Positions 16,259-27,104 of a stretch of 64,000 nucleotides of DNA are shown piece by piece. Location of the stretch: NCBI RefSeq assembly GCF_014204865.1, contig NZ_JACHMG010000001.1:1860001-1924000 (forward strand), in the 5' to 3' direction. How positions within the stretch are numbered: the stretch's first letter is position 1; each line of letters starts with the position of its first letter. This stretch comes from Amycolatopsis jiangsuensis (GTDB lineage: Bacteria; Actinomycetota; Actinomycetes; Mycobacteriales; Pseudonocardiaceae). The notes below the pieces were generated by a model. It was not told where the DNA came from, made no database searches, and was given only the letters and a program-made list of their open reading frames with translations. The translations under genes were made by a program, and so were the position numbers.

Positions 16259-18997
16259 ATGCGGTCGCAGAGCAGACGGGTGGCCGCGCTGGCGGCAGCG
16301 GGACTGGTGATCGCCGGGCTCGGCACGGCGCCCGCGCAGGCGGGGCAGGAGCGGCACGGCACGCGGGCAGGGCAGGCCGCACCCGCCGGGCAGGCGGATC
16401 CGGTCTCCCTGGTCAACCCGTTCGTCGGCACGCAGAACTTCGGCAACACCTTCCCCGGCGCGAGTGCGCCGTTCGGGATGGTCCAGGTCAGCCCGGACAC
16501 CGGCGGCCAGGGCGGCTACGACTACCAGCAGAACGCCATCTACGGCTTCAGCCAGACCCACCTCTCCGGCGTCGGCTGCGGCGTGATGGGCGAGCTGCCG
16601 ATCATGCCCACCACCGGCGCGGTCGAATCGGCCGACAAAGACACCTACAAGTCCACCTACAGCCACGACGACGAACAGGCCGAACCCGGCTACTACCGCG
16701 TCGGGCTGGAGAAGTACGGCGTCAACGCCGAACTCACCGCGACCCCGCGCACCGGCTGGCAGCGCTACACCTTCCCGTCGACAGGTGCGGCCAACGTCCT
16801 GTTCAACACCGGGCAGGCCAACCAGTCCGTGAAGGACTCCGAGATCCACGTGGTCGGCGACCACACCCTCGAAGGCCGGGTGCGCGCCGGCGGATTCTGC
16901 GCCGGGCACGACGAGCACACCGTCTACTTCACCGCGACGTTCGACCGCCCGTTCAGCTCCTTCGGCACCTGGCGGGGTTCTGAGCGCACGCCCGGCAGCC
17001 GCGATGCCGCGGGCACCGGCGGCAACGGCTCGTGGGTCAGCTTCGACGCCACCCAGGACCACGACGTGGTGCTGAAGGTCGGCCTGTCCTACACCGGCCT
17101 CGACGGCGCGCGGAAGAACCTGGCCGCGGAAACCGGCGACGGCTACGACTTCGACGCCACCCGCGACACGTTGCGCGGGCAGTGGGCGGACAGACTCGGC
17201 GCGATCGAGATCGGCGGCGGCAGCACCGAGCGGCAGACGGCGTTCTACACCTCGCTCTACCACGCCCAGCTGCACCCGAACCTGGCCGGCGACACCGACG
17301 GCAGCTACACCGGTTTCGACGGCAAGGTGCACCCGGCGGACGGCTACACGCCGTACCAGAACTTCTCGCTGTGGGACACCTATCGCCCGCAGAACCAGCT
17401 GCTCGAACTGCTGGAACCCCACGTCGCGCGCGACGTGGCACTGTCGATCCTCGCGATCGGACGCGACGGCGGCTGGCTGCCGAGATGGGCGCTCGCGGAG
17501 AGCGAGACCAACATCATGACCGGCGACCCGGTAACCCCGTTCCTCGTCGAAGCGTGGTCGAAAGGGCTGCTCGCGGGGCACGAGGAAGAGGCGTATGCGC
17601 TGCTGAAGAAGAACGCGACCGAGACCCCGCCCGCCGACTCGCCCTACAACGGACGGTCCGGTGTGGACTATTACAACGACCGCGGCTACATCCCGAGTGG
17701 ACTGACGCTCGGCGAGGACTGCGCGGCCAAGGGCGGCGACAACGACTGTGAGCACCCGACGTCGGCGTCCATGGAGTACTCCGCGGCCGACGCCGCGCTC
17801 GCGTTGATGGCCAAGGGTCTCGGCCACCAGTCCGACGCGCGGATGTTCGCCGGACGCGGCCAGTGGTACCGCAACGTGTGGGACTCGGGCATCCAGCAGT
17901 TCCGCCCGCGCACCACGGACGGCACCTGGCTCACCCCGTACGACCCGGTCGACGCCGACCACCAGTTCCACGAGGGCGGCGCCTACCAGTACCAGTGGCT
18001 CGTGCCGCAGGACCCGGCCGGTCTCGTTTCCCTGATGGGCGGCAAGCCGGCGACCGAGAAACGCCTCGACGCGTTCTTCGCCTACGGCAACCTGCTGAAG
18101 GACCCGGCGGGCACCGCGCGCGAGGACTGGATCGCCAGCCCGTACGACTACTACGGCAAGCCGACCTACAACCCCAACAACGAACCGGACCTGCTCGCGC
18201 CCTACCTGTACAACTGGGTCGGCGCACCGGCCAAGACCTCGACCGTGGTCCGGGCGGCGATGACGTTGTTCACCACCGGACCGGACGGGATGACCGGAAA
18301 CGACGATCTCGGCACCATGTCGGCCTGGTACGTGTTCTCCTCGCTCGGCCTGTACCCGACGATGAGCGGCGCGAACTTCCTGGCGGTCTCGAGCCCGCAG
18401 TTCGAGTCCGCGACTGTCCGGATCGGACAGTACGGCGCTCGCCAGGGCGGCACGCTGACCGTGTCCGCGCCCGGGGCCAGTGACACCAACCGTTACGTGC
18501 AGAGCGTTTCCCTCGACGGCCGGGACGTCGGCAAGACCTGGCTGGACTGGTCCGCGCTCGCGCACGGCGGGGAGCTGAGCCACCAGCTCGGTTCCCAGCC
18601 GTCGAAGTGGGGTACCGGCGCGGGCAGTGAACCGCCGTCGGTGAACACCTCCCTCGGCGACTCGCGGCGGCATGTGGACGCGACGGTGACCCCGGCGTCG
18701 GCGACCGGACAGCCCGGCGAGGACGTGCGGTTGAACGTGGACGTGCTCGGGCAGAGTCCGGCCGTGCAGCCGATCCTGCTGACGGCCAGTGCCCCGAAGG
18801 GCTGGCGGGTGCGGAACCAGCCGCTGCAGGTGCTGTGGTCCGGGCGGCTGCCGAAGCAGCAGGCGGTGCCGATCACGGTGAGCGTTCCAGCAGGCACCGC
18901 GTCCGGGACGTATCCGGTACAGGTGAAGGTGAACGGTCTGGGCGCGAATACGGTGACCCGAACGGTCCAGGTCCAGGTCCCCGCGGCGAAGGGATGA
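16259..18997 (+). CDS. Secreted GH92 alpha-mannosidase with C-terminal NEW3 domain
   Basis: A 912-residue secreted glycosidase. The signal peptide ends near AQA (residues 27-29). The catalytic module opens with the GH92 signature VNPFVGTQNFGNTFPGASAP (residues 50-70 area) followed by PFGMVQVSPDT, and the late motif GNDDLGTMSAWYVFSSLGLY carries the conserved Asp pair of this Ca-dependent family. The last 110 residues form a NEW3 beta-sandwich (VTPASATGQPGEDVRL onward). GH92 enzymes remove alpha-mannose from N-glycans or yeast mannan outside the cell. Start ATG 16259 has GGAGG at good spacing. The palindrome just upstream suggests sugar-dependent repression. Confidence 0.92.
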   Translation: MRSQSRRVAALAAAGLVIAGLGTAPAQAGQERHGTRAGQAAPAGQADPVSLVNPFVGTQNFGNTFPGASAPFGMVQVSPDTGGQGGYDYQQNAIYGFSQTHLSGVGCGVMGELPIMPTTGAVESADKDTYKSTYSHDDEQAEPGYYRVGLEKYGVNAELTATPRTGWQRYTFPSTGAANVLFNTGQANQSVKDSEIHVVGDHTLEGRVRAGGFCAGHDEHTVYFTATFDRPFSSFGTWRGSERTPGSRDAAGTGGNGSWVSFDATQDHDVVLKVGLSYTGLDGARKNLAAETGDGYDFDATRDTLRGQWADRLGAIEIGGGSTERQTAFYTSLYHAQLHPNLAGDTDGSYTGFDGKVHPADGYTPYQNFSLWDTYRPQNQLLELLEPHVARDVALSILAIGRDGGWLPRWALAESETNIMTGDPVTPFLVEAWSKGLLAGHEEEAYALLKKNATETPPADSPYNGRSGVDYYNDRGYIPSGLTLGEDCAAKGGDNDCEHPTSASMEYSAADAALALMAKGLGHQSDARMFAGRGQWYRNVWDSGIQQFRPRTTDGTWLTPYDPVDADHQFHEGGAYQYQWLVPQDPAGLVSLMGGKPATEKRLDAFFAYGNLLKDPAGTAREDWIASPYDYYGKPTYNPNNEPDLLAPYLYNWVGAPAKTSTVVRAAMTLFTTGPDGMTGNDDLGTMSAWYVFSSLGLYPTMSGANFLAVSSPQFESATVRIGQYGARQGGTLTVSAPGASDTNRYVQSVSLDGRDVGKTWLDWSALAHGGELSHQLGSQPSKWGTGAGSEPPSVNTSLGDSRRHVDATVTPASATGQPGEDVRLNVDVLGQSPAVQPILLTASAPKGWRVRNQPLQVLWSGRLPKQQAVPITVSVPAGTASGTYPVQVKVNGLGANTVTRTVQVQVPAAKG

Positions 18998-19029
18998 CCT
19001 GCCCGGCCGGATGAACCGCGACCGCATCC

Positions 19030-19066
19030 GGCGGGTTCTCCGGGTGCATCCTCCGGAGAACCCGCC
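19030..19066. terminator. Hairpin between convergent GH92 and P450 genes
   Basis: GGCGGGTTCTCCGG (19030-19043) pairs perfectly with CCGGAGAACCCGCC (19053-19066) around a 9-base loop. A 14-bp stem in the 75-base gap between two convergent stops is a likely bidirectional terminator, though without a T tract. Confidence 0.8.
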
Positions 19067-19071
19067 GGGCG

Positions 19072-20286
19072 TCACTGTGCGGGCAACGCCGTCTTCCAGG
19101 ACAGCGGCAGGCAGGCCGGACCGCGCTGACGGTTGCCGCGCTGCCAGGGCACTTCGGCCGCGTCCATCGCGAGTTCCAGGTCGGGGAAGCGGGTGAGCAG
19201 AGTACCGAGTGCGATCTGCAGCTCCGCCCGTGCCATCTGAGCGCCGAGGCAGTGGTGCGGGCCGTGCCCGAAGCCGACGTGGTGGTTGCGCGGGCGGGCC
19301 AGGTCCAGTTCCTCGGGGCGCTCGAACACTGCCGCGTCCCGGTTGGCACCTTCCAGATCGGCGAACACCGCCTCGCCGGCGCGGACGAGCCGACCGGCGA
19401 TTTCCACGTCCTCGTTCGCGATGTGCGCGAAGCCCGTGCTCGCGCCGAGCGGCACGAAACGCAGCAGTTCCTCGATCGCCGAGGGCAGCAGCCCAGGATC
19501 GTCCCGCAGCCGGGCGAGCTGGTCCGGATGCGTCAGCAGGGTGTAGAGCAGGTTGGAGATGTGGTTCGCGGTGGTTTCGTGGCCGACCGCGAGGATCCCG
19601 CCGGACAGGTCGATCAGCTCGCCCTCGGTGAGCCGGCCCTCGTCGTCGCGTGCCCGCACCAGCGCGCCGATCAGGTCGTCGGTGGGGGTCTCGCGGCGCT
19701 GCGCCACCAGTCCGGCGATGTAGCCCCACAACGACTGCTGGGCGTTCATGATCGACGCGTGGTCGGAGCCGTCCCCGCTGATCATCGTCATCGTGTCGGT
19801 CCAGGCGTGCACCTTCGCGTGGTCTTCCCCGGGAACGCCGAGCAGTTCGCACAGCGCGGTGATGGGCAGCGGGATCGAGAACGCGTGCACCAGGTCCACC
19901 GGCGGGCCCTGGTCGATCATCCGGTCGATCAGGCCGTCGGTGAGCTGTTGGATCCGCGGCCGCAGGGTCTCGACGCGTTTCGGGGTGAACGCCGTGGCGA
20001 CGAGCCGCCGCAGCCGCGAGTGCATCGGCGGGTCCATGGTGATGATGGAGCTTTCGCTCTCGATCGACTCGGTGCCACGCGGCACGTCCTTGCCGACGGT
20101 GAGGCTGCGCATCAGCCGCCGGTCGCACAGCACCGACCGCACGTCCTCGTACCGGGTCACCACCCAGGCTTCGCCCCCGTAGGGCAGCCGTACCCGGCTC
20201 AGTCCTTCCTCGCGCATCCCGGCGTACCGGGCGTCGACGGCGAGTCCCGCCGGTTCGAACGGGTACGGGCACACTCCACTGGTCAC
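19072..20286 (-). CDS. Cytochrome P450
   Basis: A 404-residue soluble bacterial P450. The I-helix oxygen-binding motif is [10 protein letters not shown], the K-helix ExxR is EELLR, and the heme loop is [15 protein letters not shown] with Cys346 as axial ligand. It also has the [15 protein letters not shown] stretch of the CYP105/107-like group. The GTG at 20286 overlaps the PKS stop (GTGA), so it is co-translated with the polyketide synthase and very probably oxidises its product. Length is normal. The exact reaction (hydroxylation, epoxidation, coupling) cannot be told. A ferredoxin is not seen nearby. Confidence 0.93.
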   Translation of the reverse strand: MTSGVCPYPFEPAGLAVDARYAGMREEGLSRVRLPYGGEAWVVTRYEDVRSVLCDRRLMRSLTVGKDVPRGTESIESESSIITMDPPMHSRLRRLVATAFTPKRVETLRPRIQQLTDGLIDRMIDQGPPVDLVHAFSIPLPITALCELLGVPGEDHAKVHAWTDTMTMISGDGSDHASIMNAQQSLWGYIAGLVAQRRETPTDDLIGALVRARDDEGRLTEGELIDLSGGILAVGHETTANHISNLLYTLLTHPDQLARLRDDPGLLPSAIEELLRFVPLGASTGFAHIANEDVEIAGRLVRAGEAVFADLEGANRDAAVFERPEELDLARPRNHHVGFGHGPHHCLGAQMARAELQIALGTLLTRFPDLELAMDAAEVPWQRGNRQRGPACLPLSWKTALPAQ

Positions 20287-23200
20287 GACGAACTCCCAAC
20301 ACCGGTAACGGTTTCCACGGTCGGATCGGTCACAGCTGCGGTGGAGTCCAGCCAGGCGGTGACCGCGGAGGCGGTACTGCCCGCGTCCTCGGCGACAAGG
20401 CTGAAATGGTCTCCCGGCACGGTTTCGATGTGGTCCGCGCGCGACCACGTGGTCTGCCACTGCGCGCCCGCGGCTGTCCCGAAGCTGCGTGCGGCCCGCA
20501 CCAGCACCGTGGGAGCACGGACCGCCGGTGGCGCCACGTCGGCGAGCAAGCCGAGATAGCGGCCCATCGCGGTCAGCTGCGCGCGGTCGAACCCGTCCCC
20601 CTCGTCCCGGCCGAGGATCTCCGCGGCCAGGCCGTGCACGGCGGTTTCGGTCGGGCCACCCACCTCGTAGGTGTCGAGCAGGCACAGACCGGCCGGGCCG
20701 TCTCCGGTGTGTTCCAGTGCGGCCGCCACCACCTCGGCCAGCAGCCCGCCCGCCGAGTACCCGAGCAGCGCGAAGGGTTCGGCACCCGCGGCCTCCCGCG
20801 CGTGCCCGGCCAGGAAGGCGACGAGCGTGTCCAGGTCGGCCGGCAACGGCCCGTCCGGCGTGAACCCGGGCAGCGGCAGCACCTCGAACCTGCGCTGTCC
20901 CTGGAACTGCGCGGCCAGCCGTCCGTACTGGACGGCTCCGGTCATCGCGGCGGGCGACGGCACGCACAGCAGGGCCGGACGGCGCGGTCCGTCGGCGAGC
21001 CGGATCGGCCGGTGCCCCGAAGGCGCTGTCCGGAAGGAAGGCCGCAGGTGGGCGGCGGCACCGAGCAGTGCGATCCCTTCCGGCACCCGTCCGGTCGCCA
21101 CGGCTTCGGCGAACAGCTGCGCCACCGGATCGGGCGGGCCCACGGCCTCGACCGAATTCGTCACCTCCGCCGGCTGCGGGTGCTGCGCCAAGGAGCCGTC
21201 GAGAAAGTCGGCCAGTTCCGCGACGGTGGGGTGGTCGAACACCAGCGACGAACTGAGAGTGAGCCCGGTCGACTCGGCGAGCCGGTTGCGCAGCTGCACC
21301 GCGGTCAGTGAGTCGAAGCCGAGTCCGGGCAGGGCGCGATCGGGCGGCACGGTCTCGCTGTGTCCCAGCACCGCGGCCACTTGTGCCCCGACCAGTTCAC
21401 GCAACCGGTCCCGGCGCTCGGCCGGTGCCGCGCCGTGCCACCGCGCGGCCGGGGAACCGGCGGATCGCCGGGCCACCCGCACGTGCCCGCGAAGCAGGGT
21501 GGGGACGTCGTCTCCGGTACTCCAGGTGTCGAGCCGCAGCGCCGCCAGCACCGGTGCCGGGTCGGTCAGTGCCGCGTCGAACAACGCCAGGCCGGCCTCC
21601 GCGGTGAGGCCGCCGGTGCGTTCGGCGGAGTCCCACGATCCCCAGGCCAGTGACTGCGCCGGGAGGCCGAGGGTGCGGCGGTGCCGGGCCAGCGCGTCGA
21701 GGAACGCGTTCGCCGCCGCGTAGTTCGCCTGTCCCGGGGCGCCGAGGACACCGGCCGCCGAGGAGAACAGCACGAACGCGCGGACGTCGCCGGCCAGCTC
21801 GTGCAGGTTCCAGGCGGCGGTCGCCTTGGCCTCGAACACGGTGTCGACCTGGTCCGGAGTCAGTGCGGTGAGCACCCCGTCGGCGAGTGCGCCGGCCGCG
21901 TGGACGATCGCACCGACCGGGTGCGCGGCCAGCAACGCCGCGACCGCGGAGCGGTCGGCGAGGTCGCAGACCGCCACCTCCGCCTGTGCGCCGAGTTCCA
22001 TCAGCGCGGTGACCAGGTCGTCGCCACCGCGTCCGCTCCGGCTCACCAGTACCAGCCGGCGCACGCCGTGGTGGCGGACCAGGTGCTCGGCCACCAGCCG
22101 GCCCAGCCTGCCGGTACCACCGGTGATGAGGACCGCGTCCTCGCCCCAGTCCGGTCCCCCGGCGGGCGCCGGGATGACCCCGGCCAGTCGCGGAGCGAGG
22201 TAACCCTTGTCGCGCAGCAGGATCGCGGGTTCGCCGGCGGCCGCCACCGCGGCGAGCAGATCGTCGTCCGGCTGCTCGTCGGTGTCCAGGTGCACGATCC
22301 GGCCCGGGTGCTCGGTCTGCGCGGACCGGGCCAGCCCGGCGACGGCCGCTCCGGCCAGGTCCACCGGTTCGCCCGGCCTCCCGGCCGCGTACCGGGTGAC
22401 CACCACGATCCGCTCGTCCCGCGTGAGTTCGTCGCGCAACGCGGTGAGCAGCCGCTGGATCTCGCGGCGCGCTCCGGCGGCATCAGCGCCGGGCGAGACC
22501 ACCAGAGTACGTGCGGCGGCTCGCGCCTCGGGCAGCGTCACCTCTGTCCACTCAGGACGCAGTAGCCGTCCCTGCCGCGGAGCCACCCCTACCGCGTGCC
22601 CTGCCGGTCGCAGAGTGAGGGCACCCACCGTCGCCACGGGCAACCCCGCGGAGTCGAAAAACGACAGTTCCGCTGTCGTGTCCCCGAGCGGCTTCACGCG
22701 GACGCGAAGTTCCGAAACGCCTTTCGTCCACAGGGTCACTTCGGACCACGAGTACGGCAGCAGGGTTTCCTCGCTCGCCGTCGGACTGAGGCCGATGGCG
22801 TGCAGTGCCGAGTCGGCGAGCGCCGGGTGCACGCCGAACGCCGCGGCGTCCAGCACCGCGGATTCCGGCAGCGCGACCTCGGCGAACACCTCGTCCCCGT
22901 GGCGCCAGGCCTTTTTCAGGCCTCGGAACCACGGCCCGTACACGACGCCGCGCTCGGCGAGGATGTCATACGTTCCGTCGAGGTCGGCCTCCACCGCCCC
23001 GGCCGGCGGCCACGAGATCAGCGCGGCGGGCGGCGGACCAGCGGGAGCCAGCGTGCCGTCCGCGTGGCGGACCCACGGTCCGTCGCCGGTCTGCGCATGG
23101 ATGCTGAGCGCACGTACCCCGGCATCGTCGGAGGAACCGACCCGGACCTGCACGCGGACGCCCTCGGCGCCGACCGGTAGCGGGGCGCGCACCGTCAGCT

Positions 23201-26096
23201 CCCCTACCCGCAGGTCGCCGGCCTCCTCGCCGGCTCGCAGGGCCAGCTCCAGGAAGGCGGTGCCCGGCAGGAGCACGGAGCCGCCGACCACGTGTCCGGA
23301 CAGCCACGCCTGCGTGGCCGTCGAAATACGGCCGTGCAAAAGGAATCCGTCACCCTCGGCGAACGGGATCGCGACGCCCAGCAGCGGGTGCCCGGCCGGT
23401 TCGAGACCGGTCGAGGACACCTCGCCGGGTTCGTCCGCAGTGGACAGCCAGTAGTGCACACCCTGGAACGCGTAGGTCGGCAGGTCGACGATTTTCCCGC
23501 CACGCGGCGCGAGGACTGCGTCCCAATCCAGGGGCACCCCGTGCGCATGCAGCTCGCCGGCCGCTTCGGCGATGGCGATGTCCTCGGGCACACCCCGGCG
23601 CAGAGCCGCGACCGCCACCGGCGCGTCGGGCAGCAGCGCGGTCAGCGGTCCGTCTGCACCGAGTTCGAGAAACCGGCTGACGCCTTGGCTTTCCAGTGTG
23701 CGGACTGCGTCGGCGAACCGGACCGTGCCACGGATGTTGCGCACCCAGTGGTCCGCGTCAACGACTTCGACCGGTTCGCCGGTCACTGTGGACACCATCG
23801 TCGCTTGGGGCGTCGCGTAGGAGAATCGGTCCGCGATCGCCCGGAACGGTTCCAGCACCGGGTCCAGCAACCGCGAATGACAGGCGACTTCGAGCGGCAG
23901 CCGTGTGGTCCGGCGGCCCGCCGCGGAGAACCGGCCGGCAACCTCCAGCACCACCGTCTCCTCGCCCGAGACGACGACCGAGCGCGCACCGTTGACCGCG
24001 GCGACATCGACCGGTTCCCCGTCGAGTTCCCGCGGATCCGCCTCGACGGCCACCATCGCCCCCGCCGGCTGCGCCTGCATCAGCGTGGCCCGCGTGACGA
24101 CGAGCTCCGCCGCGTCCGTCAGGGAGAGCACCCCCGCGCAGTGCGCCGCCGCCAGTTCCCCGCCCGAGTGTCCACACAGGACGTCCGGGACCAGCTGCCA
24201 CGACGCGGCCAGGCGGAACAGCGCGACCTCGATCGCGAAGAGAGCGGCCTGCCCGTACCGGAACTCGGCGAGCGCGCCCGGATCCCCGATCGCCTCGCGC
24301 AGGGGACGGTCCAGATGCCGGTCCAGTTCGGCACACACGTCGGCGTACGCCTCGGCGAACACCGGATACGCCGCGGCCAGCTCCTCCCCCATCCCGGTCC
24401 GGTACGAGCCCGCACCGGAGAAGAGGAACGCGAGCGCCCCCTCGTCCCGGGCGGCCCGCGCGGGCACGTCGACCAGCCGGGTCAGCAGCGCCTCCCGGTC
24501 CCGGGCGACGGCCACCGCGCGGTGTTCCAGATGCGTGCGGCCGGTCGCGAGGGTGCGGGCCACGTCCGCCGGGCGCAGCTCCGGGTCGTCGCGAAGCCGC
24601 GTCGCCAGCCGCTGCGCCTGCGCCCGCAGCGCCGCGGGACTGTGCCCGCTGAGCGGCACCGGCACCGCCACCTGCTCGGCTGCGCTCGCGGCGGCCTCGG
24701 CGCCCTCGGCGGCCCTGGCGGTCTCGGCGGTCTCGGCGGTCTCGGCGGCGGGAGCTTCCTCGACCACGACGTGGACGTTCGTCCCGCTCAGCCCGAAGCT
24801 GGAGACCGCGCCCCGGCGCGGCCGCGGCCCACGCGGCCACGGCACCGCCTCGGTGAGCAGTTCGACCTCGCCCGCGGACCAGTCGACGCGGCTGCTGGGC
24901 GCGTCGACATGCAAGGTCTTCGGCAGAAGTTCGTGCTGCAGCGCCAAAACCAGCTTCAGCAGGCCGGCCGCGCCCGACGCGGCCTGCGAGTGCCCGAGAT
25001 TCGACTTCAGCGAGCCGAGCCACAGCGGCGGCCCGCCGTCGCGGTCGGCGCCGTAGGTGGCCAGCAGCGCCTGCGCCTCGATGGGATCGCCGAGCGGCGT
25101 CGCCGTGCCGTGTGCCTCGACGACGTCGATCTGTTCCGGAGACAGCCGCGCGTCGGCCAAGGCCTGGCGGATCACCCGGCGTTGCGCCGGGCCGTTCGGC
25201 GCGGTGATGCCGTTGGACGCGCCGTCGGAGTTCACCGCACTGCCCCGGATCACGGCGAGCACCGGGCGACCGGACTTGCGGGCGTCGGAAAGCCGTTGCA
25301 ACGTCAGCGTCACGCAACCCTCGGACCACGCGGTGCCGTCGGCCGATTCGGCGAAGCTCCGGCAGCGCGCTCCCCGGGACAACGTGCCGTCCCGGCTGAA
25401 CTCGACGAAGGTCCGCGGGCTGGACATCACCGTCGCCCCGCCCGCGAGCGCGAGGTCGCACTCCCCGGCCCGCAGCGCCTGGACCGCCAGGTGCACCGTC
25501 ACCAGCGACGAGGAGCAGGCGGTGTCGACGGTGATCGCCGGGCCCTGGAAGCCGAACGAGTAGGCCACCCGGCCGGACGCCATGCCGGACGCGGCGAAGC
25601 TGCCCGGGTAGTCGTGGTACATCACCCCGGTGAACACTCCGGTCCGGCTGCCGCCCAGCGAGCGCGGCGGGATCCCGGCCCGTTCCAGCGCTTCCCAGCC
25701 GGTCTCCAGCAGCAGCCGCAGCTGCGGGTCCATCAGCACGGCTTCGCGGGGGCTGATCCCGAAGAGCCCGGCGTCGAACTCGGCCGCACCGGTGAGGAAA
25801 CCGCCCTCGCACACCGAAATCGACCCCGGCCGGGTACCGGAGGGATCGTGAAGCCGGGCGGTGTCCCAGCCGCGGTCGTCCGGGAACGCGCCGACCGCGT
25901 CACCGCCGTCGGTGAGGAACCGCCACAGCTGTTCGGGCGCGGCGATGTCCCCGGGCAACCGGCAGCCCGCGCCGACGATCGCGATCGGCTCGGCGACCGG
26001 CGCGCCGGTGTGCCGCCGGTTCTTGTCCTTGAGCCGCTGGTTCTCCTTCAACGACGCCCGCAGGGCGGCGACCAGACTGCGTTCGGACTCGCTCAA
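20283..26096 (-). CDS. Type I polyketide synthase, one module: KS-AT-DH-KR-ACP-TE
   Basis: A 1937-residue multienzyme. The start is set at TTG 26096 so that the protein opens with a docking-type coiled coil ([20 protein letters not shown]); the frame stays open to 26300 but the extra 68 residues look non-coding. Domains and catalytic residues: KS with Cys194 (DTACSSS), EAHGTAT and SNLGHSQ; AT with Ser644 in GHSGGE and an ACHS specificity motif; DH with His935 ([10 protein letters not shown]) and Asp1095 (DSALH); KR with TGGTGRLG at about 1325 and Tyr1459; ACP with Ser1596 (GFDSL); TE with Ser1781 (GYSAGG) and His1897. There is no ER, loading domain or second module. A full set of active sites predicts an alpha,beta-unsaturated acid or ester. 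Substrate is unknown; iterative use is possible. Confidence 0.93.
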   Translation of the reverse strand: MSESERSLVAALRASLKENQRLKDKNRRHTGAPVAEPIAIVGAGCRLPGDIAAPEQLWRFLTDGGDAVGAFPDDRGWDTARLHDPSGTRPGSISVCEGGFLTGAAEFDAGLFGISPREAVLMDPQLRLLLETGWEALERAGIPPRSLGGSRTGVFTGVMYHDYPGSFAASGMASGRVAYSFGFQGPAITVDTACSSSLVTVHLAVQALRAGECDLALAGGATVMSSPRTFVEFSRDGTLSRGARCRSFAESADGTAWSEGCVTLTLQRLSDARKSGRPVLAVIRGSAVNSDGASNGITAPNGPAQRRVIRQALADARLSPEQIDVVEAHGTATPLGDPIEAQALLATYGADRDGGPPLWLGSLKSNLGHSQAASGAAGLLKLVLALQHELLPKTLHVDAPSSRVDWSAGEVELLTEAVPWPRGPRPRRGAVSSFGLSGTNVHVVVEEAPAAETAETAETARAAEGAEAAASAAEQVAVPVPLSGHSPAALRAQAQRLATRLRDDPELRPADVARTLATGRTHLEHRAVAVARDREALLTRLVDVPARAARDEGALAFLFSGAGSYRTGMGEELAAAYPVFAEAYADVCAELDRHLDRPLREAIGDPGALAEFRYGQAALFAIEVALFRLAASWQLVPDVLCGHSGGELAAAHCAGVLSLTDAAELVVTRATLMQAQPAGAMVAVEADPRELDGEPVDVAAVNGARSVVVSGEETVVLEVAGRFSAAGRRTTRLPLEVACHSRLLDPVLEPFRAIADRFSYATPQATMVSTVTGEPVEVVDADHWVRNIRGTVRFADAVRTLESQGVSRFLELGADGPLTALLPDAPVAVAALRRGVPEDIAIAEAAGELHAHGVPLDWDAVLAPRGGKIVDLPTYAFQGVHYWLSTADEPGEVSSTGLEPAGHPLLGVAIPFAEGDGFLLHGRISTATQAWLSGHVVGGSVLLPGTAFLELALRAGEEAGDLRVGELTVRAPLPVGAEGVRVQVRVGSSDDAGVRALSIHAQTGDGPWVRHADGTLAPAGPPPAALISWPPAGAVEADLDGTYDILAERGVVYGPWFRGLKKAWRHGDEVFAEVALPESAVLDAAAFGVHPALADSALHAIGLSPTASEETLLPYSWSEVTLWTKGVSELRVRVKPLGDTTAELSFFDSAGLPVATVGALTLRPAGHAVGVAPRQGRLLRPEWTEVTLPEARAAARTLVVSPGADAAGARREIQRLLTALRDELTRDERIVVVTRYAAGRPGEPVDLAGAAVAGLARSAQTEHPGRIVHLDTDEQPDDDLLAAVAAAGEPAILLRDKGYLAPRLAGVIPAPAGGPDWGEDAVLITGGTGRLGRLVAEHLVRHHGVRRLVLVSRSGRGGDDLVTALMELGAQAEVAVCDLADRSAVAALLAAHPVGAIVHAAGALADGVLTALTPDQVDTVFEAKATAAWNLHELAGDVRAFVLFSSAAGVLGAPGQANYAAANAFLDALARHRRTLGLPAQSLAWGSWDSAERTGGLTAEAGLALFDAALTDPAPVLAALRLDTWSTGDDVPTLLRGHVRVARRSAGSPAARWHGAAPAERRDRLRELVGAQVAAVLGHSETVPPDRALPGLGFDSLTAVQLRNRLAESTGLTLSSSLVFDHPTVAELADFLDGSLAQHPQPAEVTNSVEAVGPPDPVAQLFAEAVATGRVPEGIALLGAAAHLRPSFRTAPSGHRPIRLADGPRRPALLCVPSPAAMTGAVQYGRLAAQFQGQRRFEVLPLPGFTPDGPLPADLDTLVAFLAGHAREAAGAEPFALLGYSAGGLLAEVVAAALEHTGDGPAGLCLLDTYEVGGPTETAVHGLAAEILGRDEGDGFDRAQLTAMGRYLGLLADVAPPAVRAPTVLVRAARSFGTAAGAQWQTTWSRADHIETVPGDHFSLVAEDAGSTASAVTAWLDSTAAVTDPTVETVTGVGSSS

Positions 26097-26467
26097 CGGC
26101 CCCCCAGGGCTAGAAGTGCGGCGTGACCTGCTCGACGCTACGCGCGGGGTGGGTCCGTGCCACCCCCTACCGCACCCCGGAACCGGATCCGCAGCGACGC
26201 CGTACAGGTCGTTGTACAGTTTCGGCCCGGTCCACAGTGGATAGTCGTGCCGTCGCCCGGCGACTTCCCTCATCCGGGTGGACCTTTTCTCCGGTACCAC
26301 TGCCCGGTCATCACTCCGTGTCCCGAGTCAACCCCTGCTCGGGCCTGCATTCGGTGACTTCTTCACCGATACCGCACACAGTGCGGTGCCGATTTGCCCC
26401 CGTGCCCGGGCCGTGTTCCGATCCGGAGGCACACCCCCGGAACACAGCCAAGGGAAGGTGAGAGCTC
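26097..26467. other. Divergent intergenic region, PKS / lipoprotein
   Basis: A 371-base gap holding the divergent promoters of the PKS and the lipoprotein gene. It contains a short inverted repeat GTACA-n6-TGTAC at 26202-26217 that could be a regulator site. The PKS frame remains open across much of it but shows no PKS similarity. A GGAAGGTGAGAGCTC ribosome site precedes the lipoprotein ATG. I see no other gene. Confidence 0.6.
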
Positions 26468-26926
26468 ATGAACCGGACCAGGATCCAGGCGGTGGCGGGT
26501 GCGGCATTGGTGGCCGCGGTCGCGACCGGCTGCGGATCGGATTCCTCCGACGGCGCCGGCGCCGGCCAGCAGAAGGCGGGTGACCAGGCGGTCCAGCAGG
26601 TGGACTCGGCCATCCAGCAGGCGACGCAGAGCTCGCCGGTGACGTTCAGCCTGGAGAAGGCCGACCTCACCGACCAGAGCAAGCAGACCCTCGCCACGAT
26701 CGCGAAAGCCATGCAGGGCAATCCGGTCAGGCTGAAGGTCGAGACCCACGGCGGCTACGCGAACGCGGACATGTCGAAAACCCTGTCGCAGCAGCGAGCC
26801 CAGGCCATCTCGACCGAACTCGAACAGGCCGGCGTGACCAAGGACCGCATCGAAACCGACCCGAAGGGCAACGAAAAGGCCCAAGGATCGCAGGCGCTGG
26901 CCACCCAGTTCAGCGCCACGAGCTGA
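26468..26926 (+). CDS. OmpA-like domain lipoprotein
   Basis: A 152-residue lipoprotein: signal with lipobox VATGC (Cys at about residue 19), a short Ser/Gly linker, then a domain resembling the OmpA C-terminal or ArfA peptidoglycan-associated fold (VTFSLEKADLTDQSKQTLAT; RLKVETHGGYANADMSKTLS; QRAQAISTELEQAGV). The classic NxxLSxxRA motif reads KTLSQQRAQA here. Such proteins sit on the outer face of the membrane and may touch the cell wall. It is the only plus-strand gene between the PKS and the DHB genes and is convergent with the DAHP synthase, so it probably has nothing to do with either pathway. Confidence 0.78.
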   Translation: MNRTRIQAVAGAALVAAVATGCGSDSSDGAGAGQQKAGDQAVQQVDSAIQQATQSSPVTFSLEKADLTDQSKQTLATIAKAMQGNPVRLKVETHGGYANADMSKTLSQQRAQAISTELEQAGVTKDRIETDPKGNEKAQGSQALATQFSATS

Positions 26927-27104
26927 ACCGGCGCGGCCGGTACGCCCGCGTCCGAAGTGGACTCATCCAGCCGATCGTTCGGACGCTGCCCGTCCACATC
27001 GGACAGTGAGCACTCCCGTACCGAATCGGCGGACGTGACCGACCGCCGTCCAGCCGAAGCACGCGAGTGTGAACTCCGGTGCGGGCGGCCGGCCACGCTC
27101 GCGC

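Noticed and set aside
16187..20302. A 1371-codon open frame on the minus strand covering the GH92 gene and P450 end
   Set aside because: It is the antisense shadow of strongly supported genes; such long mirror frames are common in very G+C-rich DNA, and its translation is Arg/Val/Gly-rich without motifs.
23292..26126. A 944-codon plus-strand frame opposite the PKS
   Set aside because: The opposite strand has all PKS catalytic motifs; this frame codes only Arg/Pro/Gln-rich sequence.
26202..26217. Gamma-butyrolactone-type autoregulatory element before the PKS
   Set aside because: The short inverted repeat GTACA-n6-TGTAC does not match the known element well and no receptor gene lies nearby; it is mentioned only as part of the intergenic region.
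26097..26300. N-terminal extension of the PKS by 68 codons
   Set aside because: The added sequence has no PKS similarity and no good ribosome site; the docking helix begins at the TTG at 26096.
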